Part shown: piece after piece, positions 51,672 to 61,169 of the stretch | Layout of the letters: each line of letters begins with the position of its first letter | Numbering within the stretch: position 1 is the first letter of the stretch | Assembly (NCBI GenBank): GCA_019113825.1 | Contig: DXGR01000027.1 | Span: forward strand, 62,001-126,000 | Direction: 5' to 3' | Origin: Candidatus Stackebrandtia excrementipullorum | Lineage (GTDB): Bacteria > Actinomycetota > Actinomycetes > Mycobacteriales > Micromonosporaceae | Length of the DNA: 64,000 nucleotides | The notes under the pieces: generated by a model | The model's database searches: none | Told to the model about the DNA's origin: nothing | Seen by the model: the letters and a program-made list of their open reading frames with translations, nothing else | Made by a program: the position numbers and the translations under genes

Positions 51672-52945
51672 GTCTCTCCCCACTTCGAGTGGTCGGGGGC
51701 TTTGGTTCCGGGTAGGGCGCTCAGCTTTCGGCGTGATCGTCGAGTCAGCATCACTCCGATCACGACGGCCAGGGCAACGACCGTCGCAACCAGGGTGGCT
51801 GCGGCACCGGCCCCCATATGGGGAGCGGCTACGCGGTAGGCGAAAACCGTCATCGCCACCACAAGTACGGTTTGGAACAAGTAGGCCCCAATACCGTACG
51901 CCAGGTACACGCTTCGTTTCGCCCCTGCGGAGCCCTTTATTGTGGTCGGTCGCATCAGCCGAACCAGTTCGCGGCGCGCCGATTCGTCGAGAGCCGACAC
52001 GTTCAACAGGTGACTGAGGACGTAGTAGCCGTCAAGACGAAAGACCGGCAGCAGGTTCACCAGACCGAACATCATGCCAAAGGTGAGCATCGCCGCCGAT
52101 ACAGTCGCCCACATCCCCGTTCCACCGGACAGCAGGTGTATCCCGACGAACGGCACGCAGAACACCACCGACACGGTCACTCCGGCGAACGCGACTCTGA
52201 CACGACGCATTCGCTCGTGAAACAACAAGGTGTCGTCCACTTTGCAGTAGGCGGCGATCAGAGGCGCCCGCCACATGACGCCGATTTCGATGCCCCGTGC
52301 ACCGTACAGTTTTGCCATGACACCGTGACCCAGCTCGTGCAGGGCCATCGACAACCACGTCAACACGATGAACACGATCACGGCGATCGGATCGTTCCAC
52401 AGTGTCAGCGCCTGCGACGTCACGTCGCCCCACCACGCCACGCTGTAGGCCATCGCGGCGAACGCCGACAACCATAGAAACGCCCACACCACCGGTCGGT
52501 CCAGCGGACCGATGAGACGCGCCAGGCCACCCAACAACCGTTCCGGTCGCGCCAACGGCAGGCGCGCATGAAGCCAGGTGCGGGACCGGTCGAGTTGACT
52601 TTCCCGAGTATCGCGAAGCCGCTCCATGAGAACCGGTTCGTCCGTACCGACCAGCAGGCCCCGCTGTCCCAACAATGTGAACAACGAGCGCCACAGCGCC
52701 GGTGTCAGACGTTTACGGAAGTGCGCGACGAATTCGTCCTCGATCTCTTGAACCGTCCGCTCGCCATCCATACGGGACACAAGGAAGTGTTCATGATCCT
52801 TGATGCGGAAATACCATCCGGTCCGAGAGTCGTGCAGCGTGTAGACACGGTGGTCCCCGTCCCACAGTCCCGGCCCGATACGAACGGCCGCGTGCAACCG
52901 CGGGCGCGCGGTTCGCATCGAGACCTCGGTATCCGCGTCACTCAT
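51668..52945 (-). CDS. M50-family membrane metallopeptidase with PqqD-like N-terminal region
   Basis: ALHELGHGVMAKLYGARG (HExxH) and NLLPVFRLDGYYV (NxxPxxxLDG); N-terminus YTLHDSRTGWYFRIKDHEHFLVSRMDGERTVQEIEDEFVAHF resembles PqqD. ATG overlaps the upstream stop (ATGA). Confidence 0.78.
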   Translation of the reverse strand: MSDADTEVSMRTARPRLHAAVRIGPGLWDGDHRVYTLHDSRTGWYFRIKDHEHFLVSRMDGERTVQEIEDEFVAHFRKRLTPALWRSLFTLLGQRGLLVGTDEPVLMERLRDTRESQLDRSRTWLHARLPLARPERLLGGLARLIGPLDRPVVWAFLWLSAFAAMAYSVAWWGDVTSQALTLWNDPIAVIVFIVLTWLSMALHELGHGVMAKLYGARGIEIGVMWRAPLIAAYCKVDDTLLFHERMRRVRVAFAGVTVSVVFCVPFVGIHLLSGGTGMWATVSAAMLTFGMMFGLVNLLPVFRLDGYYVLSHLLNVSALDESARRELVRLMRPTTIKGSAGAKRSVYLAYGIGAYLFQTVLVVAMTVFAYRVAAPHMGAGAAATLVATVVALAVVIGVMLTRRSRRKLSALPGTKAPDHSKWGET

Positions 52946-54099
52946 CTGTCGGCGCCCGTTCCTCCGAACATGGCCCCGAGGTCGGCCTCCAGATCCACCG
53001 GCTTTCCACCGGTCAGTGTCAGCTCCAGCAGGAACGACAGGTAACACTCGTCGATGATGCTGACTCCAAGCCGATTGTTGGTCATGTGGATATAACCGCT
53101 CAACAGGGCGAACAACGCCGTATCGGCGTCAACGGGCCGCGACTGCGTCTCCTCGCCGATGGGGAACTCCAGACCTCCCTGTTCGGCCAGAGCGACGAGT
53201 TCGTCGCGCAACCGGAGCGAATGTTCGGCCCATTCGCGGACGAAGCCGCTCAACGAGTCCATCTCGTTGTTCTCCGCGTGGCGATACGCAGTCGCCAACT
53301 GGTCGTGAAGATCCGACGACATCGACTCATACGCCTCGAGGTAGGCCGTATGGCGTTCCGCGGCGTCACCGTCACCGGCGCCCTCCCAATACCTGCGATA
53401 CGTGGCGAGGAACCGTGCCGACTCGGCCTTGTCCTTCTGGAAGGTGGCCAACATCACGGTCATCAACTGCACCGCGAGACCGAAAAGGACCGATCGTACG
53501 TGCACATTGGTCGACTCCACGAGCCGAACCACCATGTCACTGGACTTCTCAAAATGCCGCTCGGCGACCTCAATCCCTCTCGGGCCTCCGTATCGGGCGA
53601 TCTCGGGTTCGTACCGCATGACGACATAGGAGTTGTTCGGTCGCATCTTCATACCGGTGTCGCCGTACAACTCGTTCCACTGTTTCTCGGAGTACTCGCC
53701 GAGGAACATCTGCTTGAACAGGCCCCCCATCTCCTCCTCGTCCACCTCGTACAAAGCCGGGCGTTCGGCGAGGAATCGATCAAGAGCGTCGAAAAGTCGT
53801 CGAGCGATCAGCCGAGTGTCGCCGGCTCGCTTTGGGAGGAGCCGTATCCGCAGGTGAGGGCCCTCCATCCAGTAACGGATGAAGAACCATCGATGCAACA
53901 GGCCCTCGTCGCGCAGAGCCTCGATCACCGGAGCGACTCCGTCGACCAGGAGCGGATGGTTGTTGCTGGTGTAGAAGACGTGCACCGCGAGCCATTCGCC
54001 CGGTGCATCCGGGTCAGTCGGAACCGGTAGCTCGGCTTCGACGGCTACGGGAGTGACCGCTCGGGCTGCACCCGCGGTCGTGGTCGTGGTATCAGTCAT
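52942..54099 (-). CDS. SpaB_C-like thiopeptide-type bacteriocin biosynthesis protein (LanB C-terminal/elimination-type)
   Basis: 385 aa; EWLAVHVFYTSNNHPLLVDGVAPVIEALRDEGLLHRWFFIRYWMEGPHLRIRLLPK is typical SpaB_C / thiopeptide-type domain. Confidence 0.85.
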   Translation of the reverse strand: MTDTTTTTAGAARAVTPVAVEAELPVPTDPDAPGEWLAVHVFYTSNNHPLLVDGVAPVIEALRDEGLLHRWFFIRYWMEGPHLRIRLLPKRAGDTRLIARRLFDALDRFLAERPALYEVDEEEMGGLFKQMFLGEYSEKQWNELYGDTGMKMRPNNSYVVMRYEPEIARYGGPRGIEVAERHFEKSSDMVVRLVESTNVHVRSVLFGLAVQLMTVMLATFQKDKAESARFLATYRRYWEGAGDGDAAERHTAYLEAYESMSSDLHDQLATAYRHAENNEMDSLSGFVREWAEHSLRLRDELVALAEQGGLEFPIGEETQSRPVDADTALFALLSGYIHMTNNRLGVSIIDECYLSFLLELTLTGGKPVDLEADLGAMFGGTGADR

Positions 54100-56855
54100 G
54101 TCGTCATACCCGCTTCGTTGAGCTCGATGGTGATTTCCGAAACGTGCCGTTCGCCCTCACCGTCTCGAGCGATGAGCCCCTCGGGGTCGGGCAGCATCTC
54201 GGTGAAGACGAGCCGCCGGTTGGCCGACCGGGCAAGGTTGTCGAGTAGGCCAAGCGAGAAGTGGTCCTCGAAATCCACGAACTGTGGCTTTCCGAACCGA
54301 ACAGCGCCTCCGTTGTCCTCCTCTTCGTCCTCGACGTCGACGGCATCGGGGGTCACGAACACGTGTCGCGGCAACCCGTGCTTCTTCGACCAGCGGTACC
54401 AGCCGAGAAGGCGCTCGGCGCCCTCGGCGCCGATCAAGCCGTCGGGCAGGTTCGAGGGATCGGTCTTCCACACCCGACGGACCAGGACGAGGTCGCCCAG
54501 TCGGACCCGGGGGTGGCCGCCCATCTCGTCGTCACCCAACGGCCGGTCGGTTCCCGACCACAAGTCCAAAATGGCTACACGAGTGCGGGAGAACGTCAGC
54601 AACAACCGCTGCATCTCCGGCAACGCCATCGGCATCAGGAACCCCAGGTAAACGGGAATGACCTCTTTGCCCAGTCGTTTCGACCGCAGTTTGAGGGCCC
54701 CGGTCGTCTCATCGGAGGCCACATATAGATCCTCGACCGGGATTTGATCGTCGGCGTCGCGGAAGGAGACCTCGCCGGGGCACACGATCTCGTACTCGGT
54801 CACCGCGGCGTGCAGATTCAGATTCGACGAGTCGTAGCCGCCGGTGACTTCGGCCAGGACCGCCCCGTCCGGTGTGACCTCACGCAGATGGTCTCGTAGA
54901 GCGCCCGTCAGATCGACTCCGTCCGCAGCGGAGAAGCAGTGCTGGAATCGCGAGAACAACAGCGACAGCCCCGTGTAGGTGCGGTTGAGGACCACGCGAT
55001 GTTCACCGTCGACGTCACCGACCTGGACGAAGTAGGCTCTCGGGTCGAGCTCCTCGTGCATCGGGGGCATCTTCTGGGCGACCGCGTCGACGAAGTCGCC
55101 GTCCAAAACCAGCTCCTTGGCGTCGTCGCCGTGTGCGGCATAGCGTCGTCGCATCTCTGATATGAGCGTCCGACGTGCCTCGTCCAACGCGATGACCTCG
55201 GGCATCTTGAACCAGTTCTGCTGGTCCTGGTATTCGTTGTTCCTGAACGTTTTGTGATTCGACGCGTAGCTCAGGTACTGGTCGTAAACGTCCAGGTGGA
55301 ACTCGTGGGTGAACTTCACCAGGTCGTCACAACGGCCACCGCGGCCAAAACGTGCGTGGAAGAATCCGCGCACCATCAGACGGTGGGACGACATCATGTC
55401 GAACAACGGCAGAATGCGTGCCAGGCTGCGGAGGTCGGCAGCAGCACCGGCCTTCCAGTCGTCGATGTTGGCGTGCACCGATCCGTGGGGAAGAGTCGAG
55501 TCCTCGTACACGACGGTACGCGGGCTCTCGGGATGTTCGACCCCGAGACGTGACAGGGTCTTGCGCACCTCGGAGTGCAGGTCCCGCAGAATGACGCGGC
55601 GCTCGTCGACACTACATCGCCTGACACTCGCCACCAGCCGGTTCAAAGAACGCAGATCCTCGGCGAGGTTTATCGCCCACCGGTGTCCCAGGTCGGCCAC
55701 GCGCGCGGCGAAGTCCTCTACCGGGTCGGCGGCGTGGATGTTCACCACGAGCATCGGCACCGTCAACAGGTTCAACCTGACCAGGTGGCGCAGGTAGCGG
55801 CGAACGTTGTCCATATCCCTGTCGTGAGGACTCTTCTCGTGCAACATGCGTCGAAGGTCACGGAACCGTCGTGTCGACGCCGCCGGTAGCAACCCGAACA
55901 GGTCGTCGACGATGTCGCTGTGCGCCAAGAAGAACACGTTCTCGTCGAACGTGTCGAGCGTCATCGCCGCCGAGGCGTCACCCATGCGACGTTGTCGGCG
56001 CATGTACCGCACCCTTTTACGGTCGGTCGTCCATCCGCTGGAGATGGCGATCGGCAGATCGTCGAGTAGGTCGTCGTCGGCAATGATCGCTTCGCCGACC
56101 CGGGCCAGGATCGACATGTTCAACCGCGTGTGGCTGGTCAGAGTCTCCGCGCCCAACGCATCGGCGTCCACACTCAGCAAACCGTCGGCCTCGGAGTCGA
56201 AGGTGCCGAGGGAGACCGGAGTCAACGTACTGAACGGGCTGGTTTTGCAGATGGTGCGGTACACGTACTCGCTGGCGGACCGTTCGATGCGGCGAGCCCG
56301 CTTGGACAAATGTTCCGGATCTGCAGACAGGTACGTCGGCAACGCTTCGTCCAACGAGGGGGAGGCGAGCATGATGCCGGCCCGCAGGACCGGCAGTGCG
56401 GCCAATCGCTGGAGGGCGCGACGGCGGTCGACAAGCTCGTCCTTGAAGATTGCGGCACCGTCGCGCCGCAACCGCCGATGCATGACGCTCGTGTCGAGCC
56501 ACTTCTCGAGCTCCGCCGCCAGGTCGGCCGGGAGACGCTCGACCGTCGCCTTGACGCGGTCAAGGTTGCGTGGGGTGCGAAGGTTGAAGATGTCACGCCT
56601 CAGATTGATGAGAGCGCGTCGGTGGGTGTCGTCGGTTTCACCGGCGACAAGCGGCTCGATCGCATCCGACAAAGGAGCGGCACGCTCCTGGAGGCGGCGT
56701 TCCAGGTCCAGAACGGCGTCGGCCCATTCGACGGTTCGACTGAAATGCAATCCCGACAGTCGTTCCCATGTCAACGGGGAAACTCGAAGCATGAAGTGGG
56801 GCGGCATCATGAGTTCGGACACGCTTACGGCGGCGTGGAGGTCGGTGTCAGTCAC
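54096..56855 (-). CDS. lantibiotic dehydratase N-terminal domain protein (LanB glutamylation-type)
   Basis: ~919 aa from GTG preceded by GAGGAG; FMLRVSPLTWERLSGL, ASEYVYRTICKTSPFSTLTPVSLGTF, MVRGFFHARFGRGGRCDDLVKFTHEF typical Lant_dehydr_N. Confidence 0.88.
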   Translation of the reverse strand: MTDTDLHAAVSVSELMMPPHFMLRVSPLTWERLSGLHFSRTVEWADAVLDLERRLQERAAPLSDAIEPLVAGETDDTHRRALINLRRDIFNLRTPRNLDRVKATVERLPADLAAELEKWLDTSVMHRRLRRDGAAIFKDELVDRRRALQRLAALPVLRAGIMLASPSLDEALPTYLSADPEHLSKRARRIERSASEYVYRTICKTSPFSTLTPVSLGTFDSEADGLLSVDADALGAETLTSHTRLNMSILARVGEAIIADDDLLDDLPIAISSGWTTDRKRVRYMRRQRRMGDASAAMTLDTFDENVFFLAHSDIVDDLFGLLPAASTRRFRDLRRMLHEKSPHDRDMDNVRRYLRHLVRLNLLTVPMLVVNIHAADPVEDFAARVADLGHRWAINLAEDLRSLNRLVASVRRCSVDERRVILRDLHSEVRKTLSRLGVEHPESPRTVVYEDSTLPHGSVHANIDDWKAGAAADLRSLARILPLFDMMSSHRLMVRGFFHARFGRGGRCDDLVKFTHEFHLDVYDQYLSYASNHKTFRNNEYQDQQNWFKMPEVIALDEARRTLISEMRRRYAAHGDDAKELVLDGDFVDAVAQKMPPMHEELDPRAYFVQVGDVDGEHRVVLNRTYTGLSLLFSRFQHCFSAADGVDLTGALRDHLREVTPDGAVLAEVTGGYDSSNLNLHAAVTEYEIVCPGEVSFRDADDQIPVEDLYVASDETTGALKLRSKRLGKEVIPVYLGFLMPMALPEMQRLLLTFSRTRVAILDLWSGTDRPLGDDEMGGHPRVRLGDLVLVRRVWKTDPSNLPDGLIGAEGAERLLGWYRWSKKHGLPRHVFVTPDAVDVEDEEEDNGGAVRFGKPQFVDFEDHFSLGLLDNLARSANRRLVFTEMLPDPEGLIARDGEGERHVSEITIELNEAGMTT

Positions 56856-56856
56856 G

Positions 56857-58464
56857 TCAACTCCTCGTGGGTTGGGCCGACAGGGGGAAGTCGAAATTCG
56901 CCTGATCGTCACGGTCGTGGCCCACCATGAGCGCGATCATCGGCCATAGGTCGTCTTGGGGTAGTCGAAGGCGTTCGGCATAGGAGACGTTGTCGAAACC
57001 GAGGGCCGCGCCACACGCCACGTTCACGGCGCTGGCGGCGACATAGCAGCTTTGGGTGGCGGCGCCCACCACGGCGTTCAAGAGCCGAACTCCCCTGTCC
57101 CCCACCGTGTCGAGGACGGAATCGACGGGCACCAGGACCGACAGGACGGCCGCGGCCTGCTCCACATTGTAATTATCCAAAAAGTACATCTGCTGGAGAA
57201 ACTCTCCCGGAGGCTCGTCGTCGACCACGAGAAGCCGATGCCCCTCGGGGTCATATCGGTACACTCCGGCGGCGATGCCGTCCACGTGGTTGACGAACAC
57301 CGCCAACGACGCGAAATCGGCACGCCCGGCATCGGTACGAAGACGACTTCCCTCGATGGTCACCCGAAGCAACGTCGCCAGGTCCGCGGCCGACAACGGA
57401 ACATTCGACGAGAACGTCCCAAACGACGATCGGCGCCGAGCCAGAACCGAACTCATGCCGTCGGCAAGGTCCGCCCATCGGGCCTCGGGAAGCTTCACCG
57501 CACCCCGATCGGTCGGCAGAGCCGCGTCACGGGCGGAGACCGGCACGTTCTCCACGCTCGGAGTCGACTGTGGAATCAAAGTGGCCTCGACGACCTCGGT
57601 GATCTGGTCAAACCGGTGCGTCACTCGTGACCGCTCCGACTCGAGGAGCCCTACCGCCGCCCGACCACCGCGATCCGTGCCCGGTCGGCCGCGTGATCCG
57701 GGCGGAAGCGGCAGGACCGCCAACGTGGTTTCGTCCAACGGGTCGATACCCAACAATTCGTCCAGCTCGGCGCTGTCGAACCACAGATGAGGAACCGAAA
57801 CCGCGCCTTCGCCGGTGACGCCCAGGAGGTTGAGCGAAGCCAACGTCGCTCCCAGATCCATGGTCACGACATGGTGGGTAAAACTGTTGTATTTAAACGA
57901 GTTCTTCCAGAACTTCACGGTCACCAACAGGAACTGGTCGGTGTCACAGTCGTCGGGCAGTACATCGGCTACACGATCCGACACGTTTCCGGCCATGAGG
58001 CGACGGAGATCTCCCGAAGCGGTCTCCCAGTAGTAGACACCCGGAGTCTGACTCGTCGACGCGCCGCTGACCCAGTACATCTCCAGCGGGTACAGACCAC
58101 CGCCGTTGGCGGTGCCGCGGGCGTAGACGGCCGCACCGCTTCGAGGATTGCTACGCACGTCGTAGTTGCCGGTCACCCTGAGCCGACGCGACAACAGGCC
58201 GTACGTATCGTGCAATGCACGCCCCAGCCTCGCCGGATCCAGCGCACCGGAATCGTCGGTCCATGTCGGCCGCTTCATCGACTCGGAGAGACCTTCAAGG
58301 ACGGGAGGGCCGACGGGGAGCGAGAACGCCGTGGCTTCGGGATAGAACTTGTGCCTGCGGGGCTGATCGTCCCCGTCCATAACGTAGTCGAACGGGGGCA
58401 TGGGAACACGCGCGCGATGGATCACGTCCTTTACGTATCGGCGCACTGTGTCGGGGGCTGTCAC
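56857..58464 (-). CDS. SagB-type (nitroreductase-fold) azoline dehydrogenase
   Basis: RGTANGGGLYPLEMYWVSG...PGVYYW...; YNSFTHHVVTMDLGATLASLNLLG; second nitroreductase-like half. Confidence 0.88.
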   Translation of the reverse strand: MTAPDTVRRYVKDVIHRARVPMPPFDYVMDGDDQPRRHKFYPEATAFSLPVGPPVLEGLSESMKRPTWTDDSGALDPARLGRALHDTYGLLSRRLRVTGNYDVRSNPRSGAAVYARGTANGGGLYPLEMYWVSGASTSQTPGVYYWETASGDLRRLMAGNVSDRVADVLPDDCDTDQFLLVTVKFWKNSFKYNSFTHHVVTMDLGATLASLNLLGVTGEGAVSVPHLWFDSAELDELLGIDPLDETTLAVLPLPPGSRGRPGTDRGGRAAVGLLESERSRVTHRFDQITEVVEATLIPQSTPSVENVPVSARDAALPTDRGAVKLPEARWADLADGMSSVLARRRSSFGTFSSNVPLSAADLATLLRVTIEGSRLRTDAGRADFASLAVFVNHVDGIAAGVYRYDPEGHRLLVVDDEPPGEFLQQMYFLDNYNVEQAAAVLSVLVPVDSVLDTVGDRGVRLLNAVVGAATQSCYVAASAVNVACGAALGFDNVSYAERLRLPQDDLWPMIALMVGHDRDDQANFDFPLSAQPTRS

Positions 58465-58513
58465 ACGTTTCTCCCTTCCGGGGGCTGGGGTGAGGGGTAG
58501 ACGACCGACCTAC

Positions 58514-60424
58514 TCAGGGGAAGGGGTGCGGGACCTGATTCAGATCGGCACGAGTGAGGTCGTGGTCGCGGAGACCGGCGCGTCGGTGCGCGGTCAGGGT
58601 GCGTTCCATGTGGAAGGCCCGTTGCTTGTACCACCCGAAGTCGATCGGTATCAGGCCTGGAACGATCGTCGCGTAGGTCGACAAGCCGACATCCTTTTGC
58701 TCCGGTGTCGTCTGATCGACGGCGTACAGGTCGAACCCGGACAGTTTCAGCCGATCGACGACCCACCGCAGATCGTCGGTGAGGTCGTCGTGCCGTGGCC
58801 GGGTGGCCTCCCACTCGCCGTACACCTCCGCCACGGGGAGTGCCCTTGTGGACGACAGCAGAAAGTCCGAGTGTTCGGCGATGGAGTCCAGACCGTGCAA
58901 CAACGCGTGATGTTTAAGCTCGGCCACAAGACCGAAGTCCGCCTCCATGGCCAGAGCCTCGTCACGTCCGGTGCGCATACGACGTTCGAAACTCGGCACG
59001 TACGACGCGATTTCGCACAACGCCGCACGCATCGCCTGCACCGGGTCCATGGACGAGCCGGCGGCAAAACACAGCTTGCCGGGGGTGCCGTCGTTTCGGA
59101 CGGCCACCGCGGTGACCACCGGTATCGGCAAGTCCACCCTGGTGTCGAACATGCGGACGTCGAAACCCTCCAACGCCATGCGTTCGATCATGAAGTCGAT
59201 GTCGTCGGCGCCGCTGCTACGTGAGTCGATCTCGGTCGCCGGGAAACGCGCAAACCACGTCAAAAGGAAGGAATCGCGTTCAATGAGCTCCATGACGCCG
59301 TGATAAACGGCCTCTTCGGGACAACTACCGATAGCGCAACCGTTGGAACACTCGTCGACGAATGCCGGCCCGGTCTGGTCCAGATAGTGCACGAGGCGCT
59401 GCGGAATGAGGACGGACTCCTCGGTGGTCATATTGCGTCCCCACACCCAGGGAATCTCCAAAGAGGGCGTGAACTCGGTGTGATAAGGCTTGCTGTGCTC
59501 GTAGAACACCGGCGTGTACAAAGTGCAGTCCCGAGGATCAAGCGCGGGCACGTCCAGATCCTCAAGCGCCGCCCAGTGGGGAGCGGGCAGCCCCCGAGAC
59601 ACCAGACCGGCATACCGTTCCAGTCCTTCCAAAACAGCCAACCGTCGAGAGTCGACGACATTGTCGGCGTGACCACTCCAGAAGAAGTCGTACAGGTGTG
59701 CGGCGCCACGCACCGAACTGGAACCGGTGACCGGCATCGTGGTCGGGCTGTCGAACCCGGCCGGCGCCTGAGTGCCCAAGGCCCCGCACACCGGATTGGC
59801 GAAAGCGTCGATATCGAGCCGATAGTCGCGCACATGTCTGAGGCGGAACGAGTTGATGTCGGTCTTGGGCCGCGGCTCCATGCCGACGACGGCCCGCTCG
59901 GGCCCTCCCTGCGGAACAAATCCACACCGGGGACAGTCGGGTTCGGACAGAAGCGGGAAGGTGCGAACCGTGAGGCTGTTGAGCTTCAGCCGTCGTACAC
60001 TTCCCGCTCCCGCCGGATGGTCGGGCCGATTCCGTTGAACGTCTTCGACGAGGGTTGCCAGCGCCGCAAGGGTTAGGGGGTTGATCCAGGGCGCAGAAGA
60101 AAGCGAGCAGGACACACCCGTGAGTTCGAGCGCACCGCGTTCCTCTTCTTGTCTGAGTGCCTGCCACCTGCGCTGAAAACACAGGGCACACGGCGGCCGT
60201 TCAGATTCGGCCGCCGGAAGGACATAAGCATCGTGTCCGTGCAGGTGAACGGTGGTCACGCTCGGGGGAGGGAAGGGCGCAGGATCCACCACGCTGTAGA
60301 TACCCAGCAGGTCGCGCTCTCCAAGCTTATAAACGATAGGGCGTGTGTCGCCCCCGTACCCGAACGTTTTATCGAGGTGCTCCTGCACCGTCTGCACGGC
60401 ATCGACTGTGGCCGCCGTCGTCAT
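58514..60424 (-). CDS. azoline-forming YcaO cyclodehydratase
   Basis: 636 aa; EGLERYAGLVSRG, DECSNGCAIGSCPEEAVYHGVMELIERDSFLLTW; C-terminus ...LNQVPHPFP, matching the azoline YcaO PxPxP tail. Confidence 0.92.
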   Translation of the reverse strand: MTTAATVDAVQTVQEHLDKTFGYGGDTRPIVYKLGERDLLGIYSVVDPAPFPPPSVTTVHLHGHDAYVLPAAESERPPCALCFQRRWQALRQEEERGALELTGVSCSLSSAPWINPLTLAALATLVEDVQRNRPDHPAGAGSVRRLKLNSLTVRTFPLLSEPDCPRCGFVPQGGPERAVVGMEPRPKTDINSFRLRHVRDYRLDIDAFANPVCGALGTQAPAGFDSPTTMPVTGSSSVRGAAHLYDFFWSGHADNVVDSRRLAVLEGLERYAGLVSRGLPAPHWAALEDLDVPALDPRDCTLYTPVFYEHSKPYHTEFTPSLEIPWVWGRNMTTEESVLIPQRLVHYLDQTGPAFVDECSNGCAIGSCPEEAVYHGVMELIERDSFLLTWFARFPATEIDSRSSGADDIDFMIERMALEGFDVRMFDTRVDLPIPVVTAVAVRNDGTPGKLCFAAGSSMDPVQAMRAALCEIASYVPSFERRMRTGRDEALAMEADFGLVAELKHHALLHGLDSIAEHSDFLLSSTRALPVAEVYGEWEATRPRHDDLTDDLRWVVDRLKLSGFDLYAVDQTTPEQKDVGLSTYATIVPGLIPIDFGWYKQRAFHMERTLTAHRRAGLRDHDLTRADLNQVPHPFP

Positions 60425-60457
60425 GTTCTCTCCTAGAATCGCTGAATGCCCGTGTTG

Positions 60458-60649
60458 TTAACCGCTTGTCGACCCACAGCTGCACGAACAGCCGGTACAG
60501 CTGCCACAGCTGGAACTCGAGCAGCCGCAACAGCTGGACGTCGAACAACTCGACCACTGCACGGCCTCGTCCTGCGACAACTCGGTCACATCGTCGATCT
60601 CAAACGTCTGTGCCTCAAGCTCGGCCAGATCGGTGATAAGTGGCTTCAT
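60458..60649 (-). CDS. RiPP precursor peptide F
   Basis: MKPLITDLAELEAQTFEIDDVTELSQDEAVQWSSCSTSSCCGCSSSSCGSCTGCSCSCGSTSG; RBS GAGGAGG. Internal ATG start of ORF 60458..60784. Confidence 0.88.
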   Translation of the reverse strand: MKPLITDLAELEAQTFEIDDVTELSQDEAVQWSSCSTSSCCGCSSSSCGSCTGCSCSCGSTSG

Positions 60650-60884
60650 AACTTCCTCCTCTCGGAAGTCGTTGAGTGATGTGTTGACGCGACGTCGTTG
60701 CACGACGTCGAAGCGCAGCTGCACGAACAGCCGCTGCAGCATCCGCAACCGGTGCTGCAACCGGAGATGGCGAAGGTCGAGCACCCGGTGCCATGACGAC
60801 CGCGTCGACGGCGCGCCGTGTCGGGTCGTCGACCGTCAACGGTCTGCGCCTCCGGCTCGGCCCGGCCGTGATGATCGGCTTCAT
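60646..60884 (-). pseudogene. decayed RiPP precursor E (frameshifted)
   Basis: RBS AGAGGAGA and start MKPIIT remain in one frame; leader motif AEPEAQT and core GTGCSTFAISGCSTGCGCCSGCSCSCASTSCN lie in a second frame, with VDDPTRRAVDAVV back in the first. Confidence 0.75.
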
Positions 60885-60923
60885 GCCGTCTCCTCTCAGG
60901 TGTCCGGTGATCGAAGTCGGCGA

Positions 60924-61118
60924 TTACGCGCACGACGACGTCGAGCTGCAACTCGAACTGGTCGTCGAGCAACACGACGAGGTGGAACACGAACACGTCG
61001 TCGACGATGTGCTCGAACTCGTGCTCGACGATCCCGCGAAGTCCTCACTGGGAGTGGAGTCCACGACCTCAAAGGTCTCGGCCTCCAGCAACGCGATCTG
61101 ATCGTTGAGTTCCGACAT
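60924..61118 (-). CDS. RiPP precursor peptide D
   Basis: MSELNDQIALLEAETFEVVDSTPSEDFAGSSSTSSSTSSTTCSCSTSSCCSTTSSSCSSTSSCA; SD AAGGAGGTGA 5 nt before ATG. Confidence 0.88.
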   Translation of the reverse strand: MSELNDQIALLEAETFEVVDSTPSEDFAGSSSTSSSTSSTTCSCSTSSCCSTTSSSCSSTSSCA

Positions 61119-61169
61119 CCGATTCACCTCCTTTCGAAGTCCGTTACGGACCGAACGGGGTCGCCGCGG

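Noticed and set aside
60615-60884. 89-aa ORF MKPIITAGPSRRRR... as a normal protein
   Set aside because: Its DNA aligns with precursor F through shifted frames; it overlaps the next precursor and looks like a frameshifted relic.
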